Shown piece by piece: positions 28,022 through 36,149 of a stretch of DNA of 64,000 bases. This DNA comes from Terriglobia bacterium (lineage in GTDB: Bacteria > Acidobacteriota > Terriglobia > Acidiferrales > UBA7541). Under the pieces are notes generated by a model, which did not search any database, was not told the DNA's origin, and was given only the letters and a program-made list of their open reading frames with translations. Position numbers and translations under genes: made by a program. Positions within the stretch are counted from its first letter, which is position 1. Each line of letters begins with the position of its first letter. Location of the stretch: positions 29,804 to 93,803 of the forward strand of contig JAIQES010000007.1 in the NCBI GenBank assembly GCA_020073705.1. The letters are read 5' to 3'.

Positions 28022-28083
28022 GTTGTACGGCTGGAGGCGGTCGAGAGGCACCAAATAGCTCAAAATAGTGAAAAGGAAATACC

Positions 28084-28287
28084 GTGAAAGAACAAGGAAC
28101 AGTAAAGTGGTTCAATGCCAGCAAGGGATTCGGGTTCATCCAGCGCCAGTCCGGCGAGGACATCTTCGTCCATTTCTCCGCCATCCAGGCGGAGGGATAC
28201 AAGTCGCTGAACGAAGGCCAGGCGGTTGAGTTCGAAGTAACCTCCGGCCCCAAGGGCCTGCAGGCAGCGAACGTCACCAGCCTGTAA
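28084..28287 (+). CDS. Cold-shock protein (CspA family)
   Basis: 67-residue OB-fold RNA/DNA chaperone. RNP1 KGFGFIQ and RNP2 DIFVHFS are both intact, and the product begins with the usual GTVKWFN. The start is a GTG (28084) with AAGGAAA just upstream. A strong terminator follows at 28295, so it forms a single-gene transcript with a long leader. Confidence 0.96.
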   Translation: MKEQGTVKWFNASKGFGFIQRQSGEDIFVHFSAIQAEGYKSLNEGQAVEFEVTSGPKGLQAANVTSL

Positions 28288-28294
28288 TGAATCG

Positions 28295-28329
28295 GGGCGA
28301 GACGGCGAACGCCGTCTCGCCCTATTTTT
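28295..28329 (+). terminator. Rho-independent terminator after the cold-shock gene
   Basis: Perfect 12-13 bp GC-rich stem (GGGCGAGACGGCG 28295-28307 with its complement 28310-28322) with a minimal loop, followed by TATTTTTC. Placed 8 bases after the csp stop. Confidence 0.93.
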
Positions 28330-28362
28330 CTTTGTGTGCAGCAATCAGAAGGAGGCAGTATC

Positions 28363-28623
28363 TTGAAAGCTCTCGCGGAAGGTCTGTACATCAAGCACTT
28401 CCAATATGGCCTGGGAATTGTCACCGATTCGGATTCCGAGCGCACGTCGATCGATTTTGACCTTCACGGCCCGAAGAAGTTCGTCACCAGCCTGATGGTT
28501 GTCGAGCCTGCCGAAGGCACTCCTCCCAAGCGGTCCCGCGCCAAACGCAAGAAGAAGGTCACGGTTGCCGCCACTCTCGCCCCCGCTACTTCCATCGCAC
28601 CTACGGTTCCAAGCGTTCGATGA
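28363..28623 (+). CDS. Small SH3/Tudor-like protein (UvrD C-terminal/DUF3553-like)
   Basis: 86 residues. The start is most likely TTG 28363, which has AAGGAGG 6-7 bases upstream; a GTG at 28336 would place that SD inside the gene. The N-terminal 45 residues (LYIKHFQYGLGIVTDSDSERTSIDF...GPKKFVTSLMV) resemble the small beta-barrel at the C-terminus of UvrD/PcrA and DUF3553, with the H-x-x-YG-x-G-x-V pattern. In UvrD this domain contacts RNA polymerase. The C-terminal half is basic (KRSRAKRKKK) then Ala/Thr/Pro-rich. It overlaps the next gene by ATGA. Confidence 0.72.
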   Translation: MKALAEGLYIKHFQYGLGIVTDSDSERTSIDFDLHGPKKFVTSLMVVEPAEGTPPKRSRAKRKKKVTVAATLAPATSIAPTVPSVR

Positions 28624-28949
28624 GCGATAGTCTCATCGTTCAGTTTGTTGGGTATGAAGTGGGTCCTCTCGTTCGTGAGTACATGTTTACCGTGAGGGAG
28701 TCCAAGAGCGAGGCACGCGAATTTACGCTGACCATCTCCAACGCAGCGTTCGATTGCCGGCGCGCACGGTTCCAGGACGCGCCGGACATCTGTTCCCTCA
28801 GGCTTCGCCGCGAGCTCGCCGCGGATGCGAATCATCCGGCGAATACACACTTCCAGATCACCGACGAAGAACTGGATGACTATCGCGGCCATCATTCGCC
28901 AAAATCCTCCCAAAGTCCGTACAAGAAAAAAGTTACAGAAGACTACTGA
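28620..28949 (+). CDS. Hypothetical protein coupled to the preceding small gene
   Basis: 109 residues from ATG 28620, overlapping the previous stop (ATGA), so translational coupling is likely. The sequence is soluble and mixed alpha/beta (YMFTVRESKSEAREFTLTIS, then FDCRRARFQDAPDIC) with a Lys-rich tail. No known domain recognised. Together with the SH3-like gene it may form a two-gene unit behind the csp terminator. Confidence 0.7.
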   Translation: MSDSLIVQFVGYEVGPLVREYMFTVRESKSEAREFTLTISNAAFDCRRARFQDAPDICSLRLRRELAADANHPANTHFQITDEELDDYRGHHSPKSSQSPYKKKVTEDY

Positions 28950-29160
28950 TCTGACAGCAGGGCTCAGGTACACCTGCGCGGTGATTGAGTACGTGCCGCG
29001 GAACCGGCTGGCCCGTGTTATTTCACAGGGAATGAAGTTTCTCGGGAATTGCTTTTAGCGGTGGTCGGTCGCTCATTGCGGCCTGGTCCTATTCCTCGAA
29101 GGGCAGTGCTCGAATCAGTACTTGCGCGCCTCTGCCGCAATTGAGATACTACGCGCGTAG

Positions 29161-29364
29161 GTGTGGACCTTGAAAAAGAGAAAACGCACGAAGCTCGGAA
29201 AAGACAAGCGGCGCAAGCACAAACACTGGCAGGTTACGGTCTTTTACAAAGACGGTGAGAGGTTCGGCCGTGTATATACCGACCGCACAAAAGCCTCCAA
29301 ATTTGCCGAACGGCAGCGGAAGTCGCCCGTTGTCAGGACAGCACGGGTACTTCAAGTCAGTTGA
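29161..29364 (+). CDS. Small very basic hypothetical protein
   Basis: 67 residues if started at GTG 29161, or 64 from TTG 29170; neither has a clear SD. The N-terminus is KKRKRTKLGKDKRRKHKHWQ, followed by a beta-hairpin-like QVTVFYKDGERFGRVYTDRTKA and a helix. The charge suggests nucleic-acid contact, which is only inference. Coding is supported by the protein-like second half and by recollection of similar acidobacterial ORFs. Confidence 0.55.
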   Translation: MWTLKKRKRTKLGKDKRRKHKHWQVTVFYKDGERFGRVYTDRTKASKFAERQRKSPVVRTARVLQVS

Positions 29365-29510
29365 ACGCCACACACAGTGTGGCAGTTCATGGCATGAAGA
29401 TAAGTTTGTCCCATTTGTGTCCTATTTGGATGCGCGTCGTCCGTCTTTCCCCGTGTGCCGGTAGGAACTTGTCGATGAAAGGCTGACGTGCTAGAGTTTT
29501 CGTGTTTCGA

Positions 29511-29584
29511 GCGGCCGTAGTATAGGGGTAGTACGGGACCTTGCCAAGGTCCAGGCGTGGGTTCGAGTCCCATCGGCCGCTCCA
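29511..29584 (+). tRNA. tRNA-Gly (GCC), CCA encoded
   Basis: Acceptor arms GCGGCCG (29511-29517) and CGGCCGC (29574-29580), D-arm GTATAGGGGTAGTAC, anticodon loop CTTGCCAAG with GCC, T-loop GGTTCGAGTCC, and encoded CCA (29582-29584). Decodes GGC/GGU glycine codons. Confidence 0.96.
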
Positions 29585-29706
29585 TTCCTTCATATACCAG
29601 TGTCCTTCTGATCCCCATGCTGGCATGTCTATGTGGTCTCAGGGTTCTCCCCATTATGTTTTTCCCGGAAAGATGAAACACAGAGAACACAAAGGGTAGG
29701 GAGAAA

Positions 29707-30792
29707 TTAGAGCAATCGCGCGCGGACTTCCGCTGCCAGTGCGCGATATTCGTCGCATCCCAAAATCTCGAGTGGCAATTCTGGCCCTGGTAACTCCGCC
29801 AGGGCGCAGACGCGTTCGATTCGTTCCAGTGACGCGCGCCATTCTGCTTCGCCAAAGCGTCCCTCATCATAAGCCCTCTGGACCGCGGCAATGGCGGGCG
29901 CAACAGCCCGCCAGTCATGGCACAACATTGCGATGTCCGTGCCTGCGCGAAGCGACTCAACGGCGGCCTCGCCCGGGCCGTACCGCCGCGCAATCGCGCC
30001 CATGCCGAGATCATCCGCGAGAATCACGCCCCTGAATCCCATGTGGCGGCGCAATACGCCGTCAAGCATCGTTCTCGAAAGCGATGCAGGCCGCTCCGAG
30101 TCAATCCGGGGCAACAGGATGTGTGCGGTCATCACCAGCGGAACCCCGGCACCGATGGCTGCGGCAAAGGGAACCAGTTCGGCGGATTCCAGACGCTCCA
30201 TCGTGCCGGTAAATACCGGGAGAGCGAGATGCGGATCTACCAGGGCATCGCCGTGGCCCGGGAAATGCTTTGCACAGGAGAGCACGCGGCCCGCTCGCAA
30301 CCCCCGGTCAAACGCGACGCCCATCTTCGCGACACGGTAGGGATCGGTTCCAAAGCTCCGGTCAGTCGTGACGGGGCTTTCGGGATTTACGTGAAGGTCT
30401 AACATGGGCGCGAAATTGACGTTGCACCCGGCAGCGCGGAGTTCCAACGCGATCGCTCGTGCCACCTGCTCAACCAATTCGAAATCACCGGCGCGGCCGA
30501 GCTCTGCCGCTGACGGCCAGCGAGTAAATGGTTCCTGTAACGCAAAGCGCGTGCCGCCTTCCTGATCGATTCCAATCAGCACGGGCCGTCCGGCGGCGCG
30601 GCGAATCTCTGCGGTGAGGTCACGGAGGCGTTTTACGTTGTGGAAATTGCGCGGATAGAGGACTACTCCTGCAAGGCCACGTGCGAGGTAGTCGCTCAGT
30701 TCAGCGGACAGGCTCTCGCCGTCAAACCCCAGCATGAATCTTGCAAGTACGGAATCACGGATCTGCGTTTTGTGCCGGGTATGTGCGGTCAT
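29707..30792 (-). CDS. nagZ: Beta-N-acetylhexosaminidase (GH3)
   Basis: 361 residues. Removes N-acetylglucosamine from anhydro-muropeptides in peptidoglycan recycling; cytoplasmic because no signal peptide is present. Seen: GVVLYPRNF, IGIDQEGG (substrate loop), NVNFAPMLDLH, the NagZ His/Asp motif KHFPGHGD (about residue 174), and the nucleophile Asp in LADDLGMGAI. The usual Arg after DQEGG is Thr here, a mild variation. It is transcribed divergently from the GHMP kinase with fewer than 80 bases between starts, so the two probably share a promoter region (TATTAT at about 30797). Confidence 0.93.
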   Translation of the reverse strand: MTAHTRHKTQIRDSVLARFMLGFDGESLSAELSDYLARGLAGVVLYPRNFHNVKRLRDLTAEIRRAAGRPVLIGIDQEGGTRFALQEPFTRWPSAAELGRAGDFELVEQVARAIALELRAAGCNVNFAPMLDLHVNPESPVTTDRSFGTDPYRVAKMGVAFDRGLRAGRVLSCAKHFPGHGDALVDPHLALPVFTGTMERLESAELVPFAAAIGAGVPLVMTAHILLPRIDSERPASLSRTMLDGVLRRHMGFRGVILADDLGMGAIARRYGPGEAAVESLRAGTDIAMLCHDWRAVAPAIAAVQRAYDEGRFGEAEWRASLERIERVCALAELPGPELPLEILGCDEYRALAAEVRARLL

Positions 30793-30865
30793 CTGGTATT
30801 ATTCGCGCGGTGTGATGGAATCCGCGGGAAGTAAAAGACTAGCGGGAGAAAGGGAGCAAGTCAAA

Positions 30866-31885
30866 GTGAGAATCGAGTCGAGAGCGCCGACGCGGATTGA
30901 TCTGGCCGGAGGAACCCTGGACATCTGGCCGCTGTACCTGTTTCACGAGGGCGCCGTAACGGTAAACTGCGCGATCACGCGTTACGCATCCTGCGTCATC
31001 GAGACAGCGCCCGAAAAATCACGCCGTATTGTACTGGTCTCGCGCGACACGCGGCGTCAAGAATCGTTCCCGTCGCTTAATGCGTTGTCTAAGGCGCGGC
31101 GTTATAAACTGCCGCTGCTAGCGCACCTGGTGCGGGTTTTTCGCCCACCGGCCGGCTTCACATTGACCACCGATTCCGAGGCGCCCGCGGGTGCGGGAAT
31201 CGGCGGATCTTCCGCCATGGCTGTGGCAATCTGCGCGGCGCTGGATCGCCTGACCAACGCAGGCCTGCGCCGCGAAGACTGGATCCACATCAGCCGTGAC
31301 GTGGAGGCGATTGTCATCCGTGTGCCAACTGGCACGCAAGACCATTACCCTCCGGCATTCGGCGGCGCCGCCGCTATCGTTCTCGCGCCGGGCGGCGAAT
31401 GGCGCGAGGCGATCGGTTGCAATCTCGACGAGCTTGAGCGGCGGCTGGTGCTGTGCTACACGGGAAAGCCGCGGCAATCCGGCATTAATAACTGGGAAGT
31501 TTTCATGCGGCACATCAACCGCGACCGGCGCGTGGCGCAAAACCTCGAAAAAATCGCGGTAGTTGCGCGACACGTGCGCGCGGCACTCGAACGGAATCAA
31601 TGGAACGAACTCGGCCGTCTGGTGCGCGAGGAATGGGACTTCCGCCGCCGAAACCTTCGAACGATCTCGACGCCGGTGATCGACCACATTATCTCCTCCG
31701 CGTGCCGAAAGGGTGCGCTCGGCGGCAAAGTGTGCGGCGCGGGAGGTGGTGGGTGCCTTACGCTGGTCATCGAGCCCGAAGCGCGCGCGCGCATCGAAGT
31801 GGCCGTTACGGCGGCCGGTGGAACGCTGCTGCCTTTTCGGATTGACCGCGAAGGTGTCCAGGTCCGGTCAGACGCGCAGGACTAG
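30866..31885 (+). CDS. GHMP-family sugar kinase
   Basis: About 339 residues from GTG 30866 (SD GGGAG about 9 bases before); an ATG at 30815 would add 17. The product begins VRIESRAPTRIDLAGGTLDIWP, followed by the ATP motif EAPAGAGIGGSSAMAVA and the C-terminal GHMP motif KVCGAGGGGCLTLV. The pattern RAPTRIDLAGG..D fits the D-glycero-D-manno-heptose-7-P/fucose kinase branch better than GalK. It may phosphorylate a sugar for LPS, or salvage sugars released by nagZ next door; the substrate is not readable. Confidence 0.87.
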   Translation: MRIESRAPTRIDLAGGTLDIWPLYLFHEGAVTVNCAITRYASCVIETAPEKSRRIVLVSRDTRRQESFPSLNALSKARRYKLPLLAHLVRVFRPPAGFTLTTDSEAPAGAGIGGSSAMAVAICAALDRLTNAGLRREDWIHISRDVEAIVIRVPTGTQDHYPPAFGGAAAIVLAPGGEWREAIGCNLDELERRLVLCYTGKPRQSGINNWEVFMRHINRDRRVAQNLEKIAVVARHVRAALERNQWNELGRLVREEWDFRRRNLRTISTPVIDHIISSACRKGALGGKVCGAGGGGCLTLVIEPEARARIEVAVTAAGGTLLPFRIDREGVQVRSDAQD

Positions 31886-32100
31886 CCCCCTCGGCTATTT
31901 CAAGTAAACGCGCGCGTGGATTCGGCGCAGGGACAGAACAGTGGGTCATCAGTTTGCGATAATCCGACTTGCCGGGATCAATCGCTGCAAGGGTGATATT
32001 GAGATAGGCTAATACGTAATGATTTTGTGCTGAATCGCCCGCAGCGATGCGAAATTAGTCCTGCCAGCTTTCTTCCGCATGAACGCTCTCTCTGCCAGCA

Positions 32101-32136
32101 GTGCCCTGGATCACATGGAGATGTGATCCAGGGCAC
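32101..32136. repeat. Perfect 16-bp inverted repeat with GGAG loop
   Basis: Arms GTGCCCTGGATCACAT (32101-32116) and its exact complement (32121-32136) flank a four-base loop. There is no T tract on either side, so it is not a standard intrinsic terminator. Confidence 0.9.
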
Positions 32137-32335
32137 CGTCGTAAGCATGTGGCTACTATACAAGTGTTCGGCGAGAAAGGTCTTGAGATCGAGGAGGGAG
32201 GGAAGCTGTGTCCGAAAAAGCAGTTACGCGGTAGCAAGCAGGGTTCGTCATACGGCAAAGGCAAGCCGTCCTAACCCGTTATCTTTCTGTAATCTGCTCT
32301 GGTGGCAAACTGGTAACAAACCGCTGATAAATTTG

Positions 32336-32364
32336 TTGTGTCGAAGGCAGGAGAACTTTAGAAT
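32336..32364 (+). promoter_or_regulatory. Putative sigma70 promoter of the outer-membrane protein gene
   Basis: TTGTGT at 32336-32341, a 17-base spacer, and TAGAAT at 32359-32364. The transcript would start about 32371, leaving a leader of about 50 bases that includes the ACCGGAA-A-TTCCGGT palindrome. Confidence 0.5.
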
Positions 32365-32383
32365 GCACACGGTGGTGGTGTTG

Positions 32384-32398
32384 ACCGGAAATTCCGGT
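32384..32398. promoter_or_regulatory. Palindrome ACCGGAA-A-TTCCGGT, possible operator
   Basis: A 7+1+7 base perfect palindrome lying between the predicted transcription start and the SD of the outer-membrane protein gene. Could bind a dimeric regulator or form a small hairpin. Confidence 0.4.
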
Positions 32399-32423
32399 TA
32401 AAAATTAAACATGGGAGGAATTG

Positions 32424-33155
32424 ATGAAGAAGAAGATGTTGTTTGGTTTGTTGGTAGTAGGGCTGATAGTCTGCCTGACCAGCGCTCCGGCGCAGGCACA
32501 GGACACGAGTAAGTTCAGTTTGTTCGGTGGTTACTCTTACCTGCTCGATAATTTGGGAACAAATATTGCTTGTACAAACTCGAACATCGATTGGTGTGGT
32601 TTGGGCAAACCCGGATACCACGGCTACACTGCCGCTTTTGTCTACAACTTTAACAATCACATCGGCCTCGAGGCAAACTTTTCCGGCCACAACGGCAGCC
32701 CGGTGCTACTTAGCTATCCGGTTACATCCACTGATAACGGCGAAATCCTTAAGGCGCCTTCGGATGTCTATACCTACACATTTGGGCCAAAGCTCACCCA
32801 GCCTGTTGGGAACTTCGCCCTTTTCACTCACGTCCTCGTTGGCGTCATGCATGCACACGAAGGCCTTGCAGACATGTGCGTCCTATCAACGGGCTCGGAG
32901 GGATGTTTTACCAATGCATTTAGCAGCGCGCACGGTACTGGTATGGCCTTCAAGACCGGTGGGGGCGTTGACTGGAACCATGGGCGTTGGGGCATTCGAA
33001 TCCTGGAGGTTGATTACATCCACAGTTCGGTGAACGCTACCGTTGCATGCTCTAATAACTTCGACTTCTTCTGCAGCCAGCCAGAAACCCGTAGCACAAC
33101 AGCCAACAATTTCGAGTTGTCCACTGGCATCACCGTGCATTTCGGGGGGAAATAG
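32424..33155 (+). CDS. Outer-membrane beta-barrel protein
   Basis: 243 residues. ATG 32424 has GGGAGGA about 4 bases upstream, followed by a signal peptide (KKKMLFGLLVVGLIVCLTS..AQAQ, cleavage about residue 27). The mature part begins FSLFGGYSYL and is made of amphipathic strands rich in Gly, Tyr and Phe with paired cysteines (CTNSNIDWC, CVLSTGSEGC, CSNNFDFFC). It ends GITVHFGGK. It resembles OmpA-like/opacity-type 8-strand barrels common in Acidobacteriota. The six cysteines in loop-like positions suggest disulfides. Confidence 0.85.
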   Translation: MKKKMLFGLLVVGLIVCLTSAPAQAQDTSKFSLFGGYSYLLDNLGTNIACTNSNIDWCGLGKPGYHGYTAAFVYNFNNHIGLEANFSGHNGSPVLLSYPVTSTDNGEILKAPSDVYTYTFGPKLTQPVGNFALFTHVLVGVMHAHEGLADMCVLSTGSEGCFTNAFSSAHGTGMAFKTGGGVDWNHGRWGIRILEVDYIHSSVNATVACSNNFDFFCSQPETRSTTANNFELSTGITVHFGGK

Positions 33156-33519
33156 TAACCCCGGCTAATCCTGAGAAAAAACTCCGCCCCCTCCCTGGCT
33201 GCTTGCCGCAATAGCGACGGGCGAATTCGCCAGGGATGGGCGGAGGTCCCGTACAAGAATGTACCTACACAAAATCCGTAACTCCAGATAACGCAGGGGC
33301 TTCAGTCTTAATTGGATATTAGTTGTTCCTGCCTGACGACGTGAGTCTCGTCCTTGCCAATACCCCTCGAGTTGAATCTAGTATTCTTAATTTCGTGCCG
33401 TTCGCGCCCGGCGCATTCCGGGCGTATCGTCGTCAAACCGGAAACTGAACAGTACGCTGGACAGACAGTGGTAGAAGGCCATCGCGCATTGGTGGTAAAA
33501 TCCATCTAGAAGGTGTCGC
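33156..33519. other. Intergenic region with large imperfect hairpin
   Basis: 364 bases. Arms at 33182-33198 (CTCCGCCCCCTCCCTGG) and 33230-33245 (CCAGGGATGGGCGGAG) pair over 15-16 positions with one mismatch/bulge, 26 bases after the barrel-protein stop. No T tract follows. No gene seen. Confidence 0.5.
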
Positions 33520-34434
33520 ATGCTCCGGCTAGCATCCATGGCGGCCACGGCAGCACTCTTGTTGAGCGCGGATATATCCGGCGTGATACATCTGCAACCA
33601 CCCAACAAGCAGCACGTGGAATTTCCCCCAAGCGAGAATTTGCCGGTATTGCCGGACATGTCGCCGGCAAACGGCCAGGCCCAAGCCACGCAGGATAGTG
33701 CCTCCAGCAATAAGTCCGAAAAAGCCAAGGATGAACCTCTGCAGCCGATGTCGCGTCTGGCGCTGGTGCGGTATGTGGACGGAGAGTTCGCGCGCGTGGT
33801 GGAGCCCATCCCGGCGGGGAAGAAGGGTTTCCACCTGAAGGCAGGAGTCCCGCTTGACGAGAAAGAACTGCGGCAGGCGCTCGGAAACTTGGGTGCGGCG
33901 GTGAATCCGGGCGATAAGGCGCAGATTACCAACCTGGAATTCAAGGATCGCCAGATCATTGTGGACATTAATGGCGGTGGGCGTGGTAAGGCCCGCTTGC
34001 GCGACCACGTCCATATTCAAATGGGCGGGGTTCCAACGATGCGGGCCTCCGCGCCAGAAGCGCCGGTGAATACGAACGCTGGAGCGACGTTGTTCCTGGA
34101 TTTCGACAAGCCGCTGCCGGAAATGACTCCCGATGATTTGAAGCGGTATCTCTCGGGTATGCTCGATTTTTCGAAACAACATTCCGCAGCTGTGCAGTGG
34201 GTTGAGACTCTGCCTCCCGACATGCAGAAGGCTGTCAAGGAAAAGCGGCCTGCGGTAGGGATGGACCGAGAGACGGTCCTCGCGGCAATCGGACGCCCGG
34301 ATCGCAAGGTTCGCGAGCGCGCACCGGATGGGGTCGAAACCGAAGACTGGATTTATGGCAAGCCGCCCGCGAAGACCGTCTTCGTGAAGTTCGAGGGTAA
34401 TAAGGTCATCCAGGTTGAGCAGTTTCCGCAGTAA
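33520..34434 (+). CDS. Secreted hypothetical protein with BamE/SmpA-like C-terminus
   Basis: 304 residues. ATG 33520 begins a short hydrophobic signal-like segment (to about residue 24). The middle is unrecognised, with a glycine-rich VDINGGGRGKARLRDHVHIQMGG stretch. The last 70 residues (VGMDRETVLAAIGRPDRKVRERAPDG...W-Y) follow the SmpA/OmlA/BamE pattern of G-M-x(n)-V-x-x-x-x-G-x-P and a W-x-Y strand. BamE-type domains often help envelope assembly, but this is similarity by eye only. Probably periplasmic, monocistronic. Confidence 0.78.
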   Translation: MLRLASMAATAALLLSADISGVIHLQPPNKQHVEFPPSENLPVLPDMSPANGQAQATQDSASSNKSEKAKDEPLQPMSRLALVRYVDGEFARVVEPIPAGKKGFHLKAGVPLDEKELRQALGNLGAAVNPGDKAQITNLEFKDRQIIVDINGGGRGKARLRDHVHIQMGGVPTMRASAPEAPVNTNAGATLFLDFDKPLPEMTPDDLKRYLSGMLDFSKQHSAAVQWVETLPPDMQKAVKEKRPAVGMDRETVLAAIGRPDRKVRERAPDGVETEDWIYGKPPAKTVFVKFEGNKVIQVEQFPQ

Positions 34435-34909
34435 TCCTCGGAGCGCATGACTTGATTTGCCGAATTTTATCATTTCATCCTTGTCCCGGTTTCCATTCGT
34501 GTTCTAGATAGATTTTTGCTGGATCAGGAATCGAGCGGGGACATTGTTTCACCCCGCCCGGCGCGGAAGACGCTAGCCTGAAAGGCCAGCCTGCGGGAGT
34601 GAGTTCATGAATCCGTTTCACAGCCGAATTCGGAGGCGCGCGTTTGCGACAACCTGGCGGCGAATCGGTTTGACTTTTTCGCGGGCCCACCCTAGCATTT
34701 TGAGTTTGCATGCCGGGCGAAACAGACAATGGAGCGGTTTCGCGTTGTCTGGTTATTCATGCGAGGTCATGCACGCACAGCGCAATCTTCCGCCGAAAGG
34801 TGTTTTGAGTTTGGGGTAGAAGCCACTGTGCCATTTTTGCCCACAGCTAGCCCCATGGAATGATTTGGTATCGAGCGGCTACTGTGCTATTCAATCCTCC
34901 GGAGGAATC
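34435..34909. other. Long upstream region of gap
   Basis: 475 bases. The only feature recognised is a well-spaced promoter at 34670-34698 and the SD before gap. No credible small gene. Confidence 0.5.
34670..34698 (+). promoter_or_regulatory. Putative sigma70 promoter of the glycolytic operon
   Basis: TTGACT (34670-34675), exactly 17 bases, TAGCAT (34693-34698). It lies about 210 bases before the gap ATG, so the leader would be long. Confidence 0.5.
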
Positions 34910-35914
34910 ATGCCGATCAAAGTGGGAATTAACGGTTTTGGCCGTATTGGGCGGAACATCGTGCGCGCATCGCTGGGAAATACAGCGATCGAATTCGTGG
35001 CGGTGAATGATATCACCGATTCAAAGACTCTGGCGCATCTGCTGAAGTACGACTCCGTATTGGGGAACCTGCACCAAAAAGTGACCCACACCGACGATTC
35101 GATCGCGGTCGATGGGAAGAGTTTTCGAGTGTTCAAGACCAAAGATCCCGCGGAGATCGATTGGGCGTCGGTGGGGGCGGAGATCGTCATTGAATCGACG
35201 GGCCTGTTCACAAAGGGTGCCGATGCGGCCAAGCACAAGCGCGGTCCGGTGAAGAAGGTGATCATCTCCGCGCCGGCTACCGGAGAAGACCTGACGGTTG
35301 TCCTCGGCGTGAATGACAAGGCCTACGACCCGGCGAAACACCACATCATTTCGAACGCGTCATGCACGACCAACTGTCTGGCTCCGGTCGCGAAAGTGAT
35401 TCAGGACACGTTCAGGATCTCCTGCGGCACAATGACGACCATCCACTCCTACACGAACGACCAGCGGCTGCTCGATTTGCCGCACAAGGACCTGCGGCGC
35501 GCGCGAGCGGCGGCTCTTTCGATGATCCCGACTTCAACCGGCGCGGCGAAGGCGCTGCACCTGGTGATCCCGGAACTGAAAGGGAAGCTCGACGGCTACT
35601 CTATCCGCGTGCCTACACCGAATGTGAGTGTGGTAGACCTCACCGTGATGACGGAAAAGCCGATGACGGTTCAGACGGTAAATGCGGCGCTGCGGCAAGC
35701 GGCCGAAGGGCCGATGAAGAACATCCTCGAATTCACCGAGGAGGAACTGGTTTCGGCCGATTTTCGCGGCAATCCGCATTCGTCCATCGTGGATTCCGGA
35801 TTCACACGCGTCGTGGGAACAAACTGCGCGAAAATACTGGCGTGGTACGACAACGAGTGGGGATATTCATGCCGTTGCCGGGACCTGATTCAGCTCCTGG
35901 CGTCGAAGTTGTAG
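34910..35914 (+). CDS. gap: Glyceraldehyde-3-phosphate dehydrogenase, type I
   Basis: 334 residues. Oxidises glyceraldehyde-3-P with NAD+ and phosphate. N-terminal Rossmann motif INGFGRIGRNIVRA, catalytic Cys in SNASCTTNCLAP (about residue 153), the Pi-site STGAAKA, and C-terminal WYDNEWGYSCR. ATG 34910 is preceded by CGGAGGA. First gene of gap-pgk-tpiA-secG-tRNA-Leu. Glyceraldehyde-3-P is also a product of the phosphoketolase encoded at the left edge. Confidence 0.97.
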   Translation: MPIKVGINGFGRIGRNIVRASLGNTAIEFVAVNDITDSKTLAHLLKYDSVLGNLHQKVTHTDDSIAVDGKSFRVFKTKDPAEIDWASVGAEIVIESTGLFTKGADAAKHKRGPVKKVIISAPATGEDLTVVLGVNDKAYDPAKHHIISNASCTTNCLAPVAKVIQDTFRISCGTMTTIHSYTNDQRLLDLPHKDLRRARAAALSMIPTSTGAAKALHLVIPELKGKLDGYSIRVPTPNVSVVDLTVMTEKPMTVQTVNAALRQAAEGPMKNILEFTEEELVSADFRGNPHSSIVDSGFTRVVGTNCAKILAWYDNEWGYSCRCRDLIQLLASKL

Positions 35915-36033
35915 ACGCGGGGCCGTGATCCGCTTGCCCTGAGTGGAAATTAATGGTGAATCGTGATTTGTAATTCGTGACCCGTGTGACCGTCCTGTAT
36001 CCGGGATATGGCCACGCAAGTATTGTTTGTGGA

Positions 36034-36051
36034 TCGCGGCTTTAGCCGCGA
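36034..36051. repeat. REP-like small palindrome
   Basis: TCGCGGCT/AGCCGCGA stem with two-base loop between gap and pgk. Such GCGGCTTTAGCCGC words are frequent intergenic hairpins in GC-rich genomes. Could stabilise transcripts. Confidence 0.5.
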
Positions 36052-36149
36052 CATTCAAGGTGCCGGAAACCAATGGGTTTTAACCCCTGAAGTTCCATGG
36101 CTTTGCTGGTCTAACCTGTGGGAATCAAACGGAGCCTCTTACTTAAACC

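Larger units (their letters stand above)
31886..32423. other. Intergenic region with a long perfect hairpin and the omp promoter
   Basis: 538 bases. It contains the 16-bp perfect inverted repeat at 32101-32136, a sigma70-like promoter at 32336-32364, and a 15-base palindrome at 32384-32398. No supportable gene. Confidence 0.6.

Noticed and set aside
28060..28445. Minus-strand frames over the cold-shock and SH3-like genes
   Set aside because: Both plus-strand genes have recognisable domains and SDs; the minus-strand translations do not.
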